DNA from: Algoriphagus sp.
GTDB lineage: Bacteria > Bacteroidota > Bacteroidia > Cytophagales > Cyclobacteriaceae
Assembly: GCF_029254265.1 (NCBI RefSeq)
Contig: NZ_JAQWXX010000050.1
Coordinates: 1 to 52,374 of the forward strand
Direction: 5' to 3'
DNA: 52,374 bases
The position numbers were made by a program, and so were the translations under genes. Positions within the stretch are counted from its first letter, which is position 1; every line of letters starts with the position of its first letter. The notes under the pieces are model-generated. The model saw nothing but the letters and a program-made list of their open reading frames with translations. It searched no databases and was not told where the DNA came from. This document shows positions 44,382 through 52,374 of the stretch, piece by piece.

Positions 44382-45670
44382 TAACTCCTTCAGAAATACA
44401 AACTGTCAAGCAACGATTTGGAATCATCGGCAATAGCCCTCAACTGAATCATGCTATACAAGTAGCTATGCAGGCCGCTCCCACCGACATGACTGTATTA
44501 ATCACCGGTGAAAGTGGTAGTGGTAAAGAAAGCTTTTCCAAAATCATTCATTCGCTTAGCTTGAGGAAGCATGGAAAATTCATAGCTATCAACTGTGGAG
44601 CAATTCCTGAAGGAACGATTGATTCTGAGCTTTTTGGACACGAAAAGGGTTCTTTTACCGGTGCACATGAGGCAAGAAAAGGCTATTTTGAGGTAACTGA
44701 TGGAGGTTCTATCTTTTTGGATGAGGTAGGCGAAATGCCTCTAGGCACGCAAGCGCGACTTCTTCGTGTCCTTGAAAATGGTGAATTCATTAAAGTAGGT
44801 TCGTCTAAAGTTCAAAAAACCAATGTTCGTGTAATCACCGCTACTAACGTCAATTTGCTAAAAGCGGTAGAAAAAGGGAAATTCCGAGAGGATCTTTATT
44901 ATAGATTGAATACGGTCCCCATTTTCGTCCCTCCACTTAGAGAGCGCGGGGAAGATATAGCATTGCTATTTCGGAAATTCACCTCTGACTTTTCTGAAAA
45001 ATACCATGTCAAGCCAATCTCTTTAGATAGAGAGGCACAACGGCTTCTAATTGGATATTCTTTTCCTGGAAATATTCGACAACTGAAAAACCTTGCGGAG
45101 CAAATCTCACTTTTGGAAGAAGAGCGAGAAGTTGACGCTACTACTTTAGCTAAATATCTGCCGAGAGAAAGTTCAAAACTTCCAATGACCCTTTCAGGAT
45201 TATCATCTGGGAAAGAAAGTACAGATTTTTCTGAAAGAGATATTCTCTACAGAGTACTTTTTGATATGAAGAGAGATATGAATGATTTGAAAAAGCTCGT
45301 ACTTGAAACTTACAATGCAAACGGCTTAAACGCTAATATCATGCAGAAGCATCAGAGTTTGTTTGAAGATTTGGACCCGAGCTTTTCTTCAAAAGAAAAT
45401 TCTGAATCTCCATCAAGTTTTTCAGTTCCGCTCGTTATTGATCCAAAGAAAAACTCTTCAGTCAATGACGAGGATTATCAGGATGGGGCTATTGAAGACA
45501 TTCTTCATGAAGAAGATGACAACTCGCTCTCCTTAGAGAAAAAAGAAAAGGAAATGATCTTAAGAGCTTTGAGTAAGCATAACAATAAGCGAAAATACGC
45601 CGCTAGTGATTTAGGAATATCTGAAAGGACACTCTACCGAAAAATAAAGCAATATGAAATCGACCAGTAA
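44378..45670 (+). CDS. Sigma54-dependent transcriptional activator without receiver domain
   Basis: 430 residues from the ATG at 44378; the longer frame from 44324 begins inside miaB. The AAA+ domain has Walker [10 protein letters not shown], the sigma54-contact loop as [13 protein letters not shown] (GSFTGA instead of GAFTGA), Walker [14 protein letters not shown] and arginine-finger region [11 protein letters not shown] low-complexity acidic linker precedes a Fis-type HTH ([26 protein letters not shown]). With no receiver or GAF domain it may be constitutively active or controlled by abundance. Overlaps lptE by 17 bp. Confidence 0.92.
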   Translation: MITPSEIQTVKQRFGIIGNSPQLNHAIQVAMQAAPTDMTVLITGESGSGKESFSKIIHSLSLRKHGKFIAINCGAIPEGTIDSELFGHEKGSFTGAHEARKGYFEVTDGGSIFLDEVGEMPLGTQARLLRVLENGEFIKVGSSKVQKTNVRVITATNVNLLKAVEKGKFREDLYYRLNTVPIFVPPLRERGEDIALLFRKFTSDFSEKYHVKPISLDREAQRLLIGYSFPGNIRQLKNLAEQISLLEEEREVDATTLAKYLPRESSKLPMTLSGLSSGKESTDFSERDILYRVLFDMKRDMNDLKKLVLETYNANGLNANIMQKHQSLFEDLDPSFSSKENSESPSSFSVPLVIDPKKNSSVNDEDYQDGAIEDILHEEDDNSLSLEKKEKEMILRALSKHNNKRKYAASDLGISERTLYRKIKQYEIDQ

Positions 45671-46193
45671 ATTTCTAGTTCCTTGTTTGGGGTTGGTATT
45701 TTTGCTTTTCCAAAGCTGCTCTGTCAAGTATAGCTTCACTGGGACGAATATCAATTACGAGTTGGTGAAGACCTTTTCAGTAGATAATTTTTTTAATGAT
45801 TCCGGCGGGGGACCGGCCAATATGGAACAACGATTCACAGAAGCAATCAAAGAATATTATCAGCGAAACACTTCTCTTGAATTGGTGAGAACTAACGGTG
45901 ACCTTCAATTCTTGGGTGCAATCAATCGATATACTCTTACCCCACAAGCAGTAGTATCTAGCGGGGACCCTAACCTACCCGATCGAGCAGGGCAAATGCG
46001 ATTGACCATAGGAATAGAGGTAGAATATATCAACTTGTCTAATGAGGAAGAAAACTTAAAAAGAACCTTCTCCTTCTTTCAAGATTATGACCCTCGAACA
46101 ACAACCCTTTTGGATGTAGAAAACGAGCTTGTAGATATTATTTTTGAAAATATCATTCAAGATATCTTCACCGCCACAGTAGCAAACTGGTAA
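45654..46193 (+). CDS. lptE: LptE family lipoprotein, LPS assembly
   Basis: 179 residues with a lipoprotein signal ending LLFQSC (Cys about 22). The mature part has the LptE/LolB-like SCSVKYSFTGTNINYELVKTFSVDNFFN start usual in Bacteroidota, then GGPANMEQRFTEAIKEYYQRNTSLELV. LptE plugs the LptD barrel and helps LPS insertion into the outer membrane. It overlaps the activator gene and precedes the TPR-like gene by 30 bp. Confidence 0.85.
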   Translation: MKSTSKFLVPCLGLVFLLFQSCSVKYSFTGTNINYELVKTFSVDNFFNDSGGGPANMEQRFTEAIKEYYQRNTSLELVRTNGDLQFLGAINRYTLTPQAVVSSGDPNLPDRAGQMRLTIGIEVEYINLSNEEENLKRTFSFFQDYDPRTTTLLDVENELVDIIFENIIQDIFTATVANW

Positions 46194-46223
46194 TTTTCCT
46201 AACTTAGAACAAAACATTACGAA

Positions 46224-46970
46224 GTGAACGGAGCCCAATTTTTAGAATTAATCCATCGGTCAGATACTTTAGAGAAAAATGAGGTATTGCAATTAAAAAA
46301 GGTGCAGCAAAATTTCCCATACTTTCAGATTGCACATGTTTTGGTCGCCCGATATGAATTTTTGAAACATGGGCCTGGAGGAACTCCATCTTTGTCAAAT
46401 GCTGCAATTACCAGCCCAGATCGAATTTTGTTAAAATCAATTATTGAAAAAGAAATAAAAGAATCTCCAGATTCCGAAAGAAAACTAACGAAGGAGGATC
46501 TTCTTCCTGAAAGCGAAAATGAAATACCAACAGCTTCTAAACGGACCGAGACCCTAGTCAAACTAGAGGCAAGTTTAAAGGAAAAACAGCTAGAGGAACA
46601 AAAAATAGATCCACCTCAACGAACTCGCCGAAAGGCTCCAAAAGATGATTTGATTGAAACCATCAGGAGAAAAGAGAAGAAAGAAATTCTAGACGAAAAG
46701 AAGAAAGAGCAAATTGATCTGATTAAAGCTTTTAGCAAGAAGTCGATCAAAATGGCTACGATCAAAGAAATAGAAGCCAATCAGAATACTGAGAACCTAG
46801 CTGCTTCCAGTACTCAAATCAGTGACAAATTGATTTCCGAGTCTTTTGCTAAAATCCTTGCTAATCAGGGTAAGTCAAAAATGGCTAAAGAAATTTATCA
46901 GAAGTTGATATTGAAGTTTCCGGATAAAAGGACTTACTTTGCGGACTTAATTGAAAAACTGAAAGAATAA
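46224..46970 (+). CDS. Conserved-type TPR-like protein between lptE and secG
   Basis: 248 residues from GTG 46224. The N-terminal 60 residues contain FLELIHRSDTLEKNEVLQLKKVQQNFPYFQIAHVLVARY, a helix pair; the middle is strongly charged (many K and E, likely extended); the C-terminus SFAKILANQGKSKMAKEIYQKLILKFPDKRTYFADLIEKL reads as one TPR-like helical pair. No signal peptide. Function unknown; its place between lptE and secG suggests envelope biogenesis (inference). Confidence 0.78.
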   Translation: MNGAQFLELIHRSDTLEKNEVLQLKKVQQNFPYFQIAHVLVARYEFLKHGPGGTPSLSNAAITSPDRILLKSIIEKEIKESPDSERKLTKEDLLPESENEIPTASKRTETLVKLEASLKEKQLEEQKIDPPQRTRRKAPKDDLIETIRRKEKKEILDEKKKEQIDLIKAFSKKSIKMATIKEIEANQNTENLAASSTQISDKLISESFAKILANQGKSKMAKEIYQKLILKFPDKRTYFADLIEKLKE

Positions 46971-46981
46971 CACCCAATCAT

Positions 46982-47341
46982 ATGTTTACTTTATTGATTA
47001 CAATCATCCTTATTTTAGCTGTATTGCTTATTTTGGTTATCCTTGGACAAAATTCCAAAGGCGGAGTAGGTGCAGCATTTGGAGGAAGTGCATCTCAAAT
47101 TATGGGAGTTACCCGGACTGGTAACGTGTTGGAAAAGGCAACTTGGGTGCTTGCTATTGCAATTCTTGCATTGTGCCTTGCAACTTCAGCTTTCTACACT
47201 GATCCACAATCTAATCAGTTCGCATCTCCAAATATTGAAAGTGCTAAACAGCAAGTAGTAGCGCCAGCTTTTGGTGAGACTGAAAATTTACTTCCTGCAA
47301 CCACCGAAGAGACAATCCCGGATACTACTTCAGAAAACTAA
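46982..47341 (+). CDS. secG: Preprotein translocase subunit SecG
   Basis: 119 residues. Two membrane helices (about 2-20 and 56-74) flank the conserved LGQNSKGGVGAAFGGSASQIMGVTRTGNVLEKATW. The C-terminal extension after about residue 75 is hydrophilic, as in Bacteroidota. It is the accessory subunit of SecYEG. Last gene of the miaB-lptE operon, with a terminator behind. Confidence 0.94.
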   Translation: MFTLLITIILILAVLLILVILGQNSKGGVGAAFGGSASQIMGVTRTGNVLEKATWVLAIAILALCLATSAFYTDPQSNQFASPNIESAKQQVVAPAFGETENLLPATTEETIPDTTSEN

Positions 47342-47364
47342 TTTATATTTATCTAAAGAAATTG

Positions 47365-47394
47365 AAGCCTGCCCTATTCGAGCAGGCTTTTTTT
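47365..47394 (+). terminator. Terminator after secG
   Basis: AAGCCTGC (47365-47372) pairs with GCAGGCTT (47382-47389), followed by T. Confidence 0.9.
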
Positions 47395-47457
47395 ATTTAT
47401 CTTCGAGATTATTGAGTTTTAGAATTTAATTAAAAAGGTCAAACCGAGATTTTGTTT

Positions 47458-48381
47458 ATGAATGATAAACCGCTTCTTTTTGAAGATTTAGATTTAGGTC
47501 CTAATCTTATTCTTTGGGCAGCACCGATTATGTTTCTGCTCGTTTTTATAGAATGGGGGATTTCTTGGTATCAAAAAAAAGATGCCTATGACGCAAAAGA
47601 CTTTTTTGCGGCTTCAACAATCGGTCTAGTCAATGCCGGTATTAGTGCTCTTATTAAAGTCACCATATTTGGCTCTGCGTTATTCTTTTATAACATTTCT
47701 CCTTTCAGAATTCCGGCAACTTGGTGGTCATTTATTCTTTGCTTTTTCGCTGTGGATTTTGCAAGGTATTGGGCACATCGAATAGCGCATGAACAGCGTT
47801 TTTGGTGGGCTACCCATATTACGCATCATAATTCCTCCAAATATAATCTGTCCGTATCATTTCGATTAAGTTGGACCCAACACATTAAGATCATCTTTTT
47901 CTTCCCAGTGATGTTTATGGGCTTTGATCCATTCGTTTTTTTCATCTGCCATCAAATCGCTGTTTTATATCAATTCTGGATTCACACTGAGTACATTACC
48001 AAGCTTCCAGCTCCGATAGAATTCTTCTTCACTACCCCATCGCACCACCGGGTTCATCATGCCAGTGATGCTCACTATTTGGATAAAAATTACGGCTCCA
48101 CATTTATTATTTGGGATCGAATGTTCGGAACATTTATGCCCGAAGCAGAGCGACCTACTTATGGTATCACAAAACCTGTTACCTCATACAATCCCGTATA
48201 CTTGGTATTTCACGAATGGGTAGATATTTTCAAAGATTTAGGAAAAGCGAAAAACTTTAAAGAAGGTTGGAAAATTTTATTTGGAAGACCTGGCGATGAC
48301 GTAATTGCAAACAGAGAGCGCGCAACTCAACAAAAAGAATTGCAAGCCAAAATATCTAAATCTGAAGAAGTTATAGTATAA
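47458..48381 (+). CDS. Fatty acid hydroxylase/sterol desaturase family membrane enzyme
   Basis: 307 residues from the ATG at 47458 (two upstream codons from a TTG at 47452 are less likely). About four to five membrane helices. The di-iron histidine boxes are all present: HRIAHEQRFWW (about 104-114), ATHITHHNSS (about 116-125), HTEY (about 178) and HHRVHHASD (about 198-206). Such enzymes hydroxylate or desaturate lipids or sterols using O2, in line with an aerobe. The substrate is unknown. Confidence 0.9.
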   Translation: MNDKPLLFEDLDLGPNLILWAAPIMFLLVFIEWGISWYQKKDAYDAKDFFAASTIGLVNAGISALIKVTIFGSALFFYNISPFRIPATWWSFILCFFAVDFARYWAHRIAHEQRFWWATHITHHNSSKYNLSVSFRLSWTQHIKIIFFFPVMFMGFDPFVFFICHQIAVLYQFWIHTEYITKLPAPIEFFFTTPSHHRVHHASDAHYLDKNYGSTFIIWDRMFGTFMPEAERPTYGITKPVTSYNPVYLVFHEWVDIFKDLGKAKNFKEGWKILFGRPGDDVIANRERATQQKELQAKISKSEEVIV

Positions 48382-48385
48382 TTTA

Positions 48386-49093
48386 TCAGGAAACTGCTTT
48401 CAAAAGAAGCCTTTTACCTATTGGGATAAGTGTTTGCTCAATCGGTAAATTTTGTAAGGAATGAAGTCTCCAAGTAGCTGGATTTGGCAATTCCTTAATC
48501 TCTTTTACCAGTTCCATTTTAATTCGCTCAAAGGTATTGGTAATTGATTTTGTAAAATGTCTAATCATCCAAACAGCAACGCTTCTGAATTTCTCCCCGG
48601 CATATTGCAGAAGGTCAGATTTATACCGAAAAGCATAAATATCTGAACTACACTCTTGTGACAATAGGATAAAACCTTCCCGATTATAAATAGGCAAAAT
48701 TCCGACAGGGTCAAATTCAATTTGCTCTTCTACAAAATCATAAATAGCCATACCGTCTTCAATCTGAGAAGCAAAACGCGACAAAGCAAAATCATTGATT
48801 TTACCTAATTCCTCCATCAAAGAATCTTCTTTGATTTTATTGGAATAGTTTAAGGAAAACTGCTTAAAATCAATTGAATCCAACTGCTTTGGAAAAAGCT
48901 TTGAAAGTTCCAATTTTCCCGACTTGATTTCATTTGCTACTCGGTGATGATCAATCAGATCACTTAACATCGGATAAAGCTTTATATTTTTAAATTCTTT
49001 ATTTGCTTCCTTCAGATAGGCCAAAAGTTGATACTTTTTGTATTCAAAATCAATCAGACCTTCCGTCATCCAATTTTTCGGTAGTGTTTTCAT
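48386..49093 (-). CDS. Conserved-type hypothetical protein
   Basis: 235 residues, probably cytosolic and helical, no signal or membrane segment. Recognisable features are MTEGLIDFEYKKYQLLAYLKEA at the start and ATWRLHSLQNLPIEQTLIPIGKRLLLKAVS at the end. The N-terminal stretch suggests a helical bundle. No family recognised. It is convergent with the hydroxylase (4 bp gap) and divergent from groES. Confidence 0.7.
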   Translation of the reverse strand: MKTLPKNWMTEGLIDFEYKKYQLLAYLKEANKEFKNIKLYPMLSDLIDHHRVANEIKSGKLELSKLFPKQLDSIDFKQFSLNYSNKIKEDSLMEELGKINDFALSRFASQIEDGMAIYDFVEEQIEFDPVGILPIYNREGFILLSQECSSDIYAFRYKSDLLQYAGEKFRSVAVWMIRHFTKSITNTFERIKMELVKEIKELPNPATWRLHSLQNLPIEQTLIPIGKRLLLKAVS

Positions 49094-49197
49094 TCTTTTT
49101 CAGTTTGGAATAATTTAAACATTTCTGACATTTTTTACGCCAGCAAGAGAAAAATTGGCAGATTTTATCGCTTTTTATGACTTAAGAATCTTTTAAT

Positions 49198-49209
49198 GAT
49201 TAGCTAATC
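49198..49209. promoter_or_regulatory. 12-bp palindrome upstream of groES, possible activator site
   Basis: GATTAGCTAATC is perfectly palindromic and lies about 37 bp upstream of the putative sigma54 -24 element. It may be an enhancer-binding site; no protein is assigned. Confidence 0.35.
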
Positions 49210-49245
49210 TCAGCCGATTTGTCAGCATTTGATAGATATTCCCCC

Positions 49246-49261
49246 TTGGCACAAGAACTGC
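49246..49261 (+). promoter_or_regulatory. Sigma54-type -24/-12 promoter for groES-groEL
   Basis: TTGGCACAAGAACTGC: GG at 49248-49249 and GC at 49260-49261 are separated by exactly 10 bp, the sigma54 rule, and the -24 half TTGGCAC is canonical. The predicted start near 49273 leaves a leader of about 35 bp. No CIRCE repeat (TTAGCACTC) is seen. Confidence 0.6.
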
Positions 49262-49307
49262 TATTAGGCACATGCATTTTAATCTAAACTTTAAACAATT
49301 TCATACT

Positions 49308-49586
49308 ATGTCAAACGTAAAAATCAAACCTCTTGCTGACAGAGTTTTGGTACAACCAGCCGAAGCAGAAGTAAAAACAGCTTCTGGACTCTATATCCCT
49401 GATTCGGCTAAAGAAAAGCCTCAAAAAGGAACAGTAGTAGCAGTCGGTAATGGCAAAAAAGATGAGCCATTGACTGTAAAAGTTGGTGACACGGTACTTT
49501 ACGGTAAGTATTCAGGCACTGAACTAAGTGTAGAAGGAAATGAATACCTGATCATGAGAGAATCCGACATTTTTGCGATTCTTTAA
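49308..49586 (+). CDS. groES: Co-chaperonin GroES
   Basis: 92 residues from the ATG at 49308; the longer frame from 49272 adds 12 poor codons. [43 protein letters not shown] is the classic GroES core with mobile loop, and [13 protein letters not shown] its end. Forms the heptameric lid of GroEL. 40 bp before groEL in one operon. Confidence 0.97.
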   Translation: MSNVKIKPLADRVLVQPAEAEVKTASGLYIPDSAKEKPQKGTVVAVGNGKKDEPLTVKVGDTVLYGKYSGTELSVEGNEYLIMRESDIFAIL

Positions 49587-49611
49587 TCAATCAAACTCAA
49601 TCATTAACTAA

Positions 49612-51255
<1,644 letters not shown>

Positions 51256-51272
51256 TCATAGCCCTCAAGAAT

Positions 51273-51305
51273 CAAAGGAGACTCAATGAGTCTCCTTTGT
51301 TATTT
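51273..51305 (+). terminator. Terminator after groEL
   Basis: CAAAGGAGACT (51273-51283) pairs with AGTCTCCTTTG (51289-51299). The following T run is short. Confidence 0.75.
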
Positions 51306-51426
51306 TCTAGAAAATTTATTTCTCTCATTTTTAAGCCAAAAAGCCAAATAAAATTTTCAATTCAATTAGGAATAATTGTATTTTGGCAGAACAGAAAAAA
51401 CATTTTGTGAAATTTCGACTACCCAA

Positions 51427-51807
51427 ATGATCCAATTTGATGCCATCTTTTTAGTGGATGATGATCCCATAAATAACCTTATCAATAAACGATTATTGGG
51501 AAAATTTGGAATTTCTGAGAATATTCATGAATTTTTGGAAGCTGAAGATGCATTATCAGCATTAAGTAAACTTCCAGAAAATCAATCAGTTGTTATTTTT
51601 CTAGATTTAAATATGCCTGTTTTAAACGGATGGGAATTCCTTGATAAGTACATTCAAGTGTTTCAAAACAGGAATGATAAGATTATAATTCTTTCCAGCT
51701 CCATTGATTTCTTAGATCGCCAAAAGGCAAAACTATATGAGTTGGTTTCTGGATTTTTAGAAAAACCACTTACGATGGATAAAATTTCTTTGACCTTTAA
51801 GGATTAA
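51427..51807 (+). CDS. Single-domain response regulator
   Basis: 126 residues from the ATG at 51427; the frame from 51376 adds 17 unlikely codons. CheY-like receiver: FLVDDDPINNLI (acidic pocket), phospho-acceptor Asp in VIFLDLNMPVLNGWEF, the Ser in ILSSSID in place of Thr, and Lys in GFLEKPL. No output domain, so it acts by protein contact. The cognate kinase is not in the window. Not obviously linked to groEL. Confidence 0.9.
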   Translation: MIQFDAIFLVDDDPINNLINKRLLGKFGISENIHEFLEAEDALSALSKLPENQSVVIFLDLNMPVLNGWEFLDKYIQVFQNRNDKIIILSSSIDFLDRQKAKLYELVSGFLEKPLTMDKISLTFKD

Positions 51808-52306
51808 AAAAACAATACTTTTTTCTCAGGACATGTTTCCTTGATCTAAATTCAGAATTTCACCGCTGAAACTCGCAATGGATCACTGAAGAATCACAAA
51901 TTAATATTTAATCAAATTAGCACCTCTTTTTTGTGAAAGACCAGAATCGTTTTATAAAAAAATGATTTAGTTATACTTGCTTACAAAAAGCAATATTAAT
52001 AACACTTAATACAATTTTATATATATAAAATTAATATTTCGGGTTTATTCAAAATATAAAAATCAAAAAATCAAAAGTGATTTAAATAAAGTGTTAAAGA
52101 GCCTATAGTTTTTACTTTTAAATGAGCTAACTCTTTGATTTTTTTCAATAAAATAAGGTAAGTCTAATTACTTTTTTTTTAAAACCTTGAATTTAAATTT
52201 GACTAATTAGCATTACATTTGAGAACCCTTAAATAATTATCTATTATTTTGTCCAGTAGAGGTGTCCTTTTAATTGCATATATTTATAGCTTTTCAAACG
52301 CTCAAA
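51808..52306. other. AT-rich intergenic stretch before the IS end
   Basis: About 500 bp without a supported gene or RNA, with strong A and T runs. The last 50-60 bp probably belong to the IS1595-like element. Confidence 0.6.
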
Positions 52307-52374
52307 ATGGATATATTTAAAGGTCAAGGAGTCATAGAGTTCAGTAAAAGCTTCCAAACTGAACTTGACTGCAA
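52250..52374 (+). mobile_element. Left end of an IS1595-like element (partial)
   Basis: The transposase start at 52307 lies about 50 bp after GTCCAGTAGAGGTGTCCTTT, a plausible terminal inverted repeat region. The right end is outside the window, so the repeat cannot be confirmed and the exact boundary is a guess. Confidence 0.45.
52307..52374 (+). CDS. IS1595-like transposase, N-terminus only
   Basis: 22 codons visible: MDIFKGQGVIEFSKSFQTEL, then DC. IS1595 transposases begin similarly, with a short F/LLEFxxxFxTExDCxxYL stretch before a zinc-ribbon. Transcription runs off the right edge. Family call from pattern only. Confidence 0.6.
   Translation, partial: MDIFKGQGVIEFSKSFQTELDC

Noticed and set aside
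49094..49307. CIRCE element or HrcA site upstream of groES
   Set aside because: No TTAGCACTC-N9-GAGTGCTAA or close variant was found; a sigma54-type sequence is there instead.

Overview
The window looks like a chromosomal segment of an aerobic, Gram-negative Bacteroidota bacterium, most likely Cytophagales and possibly Algoriphagus-like (inference from protein style, not a database result). Supporting signs are a tRNA promoter of the Bacteroidota type (TTG-N19-TAnnTTTG), DUF4402, DUF1573 and DUF3822 proteins, Bacteroidota-type LptE and SecG operon order, IS66-like and IS1595-like ends, and few strong Shine-Dalgarno sites.

Layout. (1) 1-120: end of an IS66-like insertion that has cut the 5' part off the first of three tandem DUF4402 pilin-like genes. 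(2) 121-5815: an unusual chaperone-usher-like fibre locus (DUF4402 x3, PapD-like chaperone, usher-like outer-membrane protein). (3) 6412-11473: a small integrative element (primase, RepA-like ATPase, excisionase-like HTH protein, membrane protein, tyrosine integrase) without a visible relaxase, bounded on the right by a 3' tRNA-Ser-like fragment. (4) 11789-12052: tRNA-Pro(TGG) with a clear promoter and terminator, followed by a broken copy of its own 3' end and terminator carrying a small palindrome. (5) 12146-18293: mostly housekeeping or metabolic genes (Na+/alanine symporter, AI-2E-type permease, esterase, acyltransferase, cyclophilin). (6) 18298-25038: an oxidative L-fucose catabolic cluster (two SDRs, FAH-family hydrolase, lactonase, FucP permease, esterase) that lacks the fuconate dehydratase. 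(7) 25061-34544: HAD hydrolase, EamA exporter, ABC exporter, DUF1573, RecD-like helicase, NUDIX genes, DUF3822-coaD, pyrE. (8) 34578-39467: a compact five-gene minus-strand operon encoding an esterase, an ATP-grasp ligase, a GCS2-type carboxylate-amine ligase, a class I glutamine amidotransferase and a second ATP-grasp-like protein. This is the best candidate here for an undescribed small-molecule or peptide pathway. (9) 39579-48381: gamma carbonic anhydrase, YceI lipoprotein, dinB, then miaB, a sigma54 activator, lptE, a TPR-like protein and secG in one operon, and a fatty-acid hydroxylase. (10) 48386-51807: hypothetical gene, groES-groEL behind a good sigma54-type -24/-12 sequence, and a single-domain response regulator. 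(11) 52307-52374: start of an IS1595-like transposase running off the window.

The parts fit together loosely: the core is a conserved chromosome (coaD, pyrE, miaB, lptE, secG, groESL), broken by accessory islands (fibre locus, integrative element, fucose cluster, amidoligase operon). Both ends of the window are insertion sequences. All functional calls come from reading motifs and were not checked against databases.
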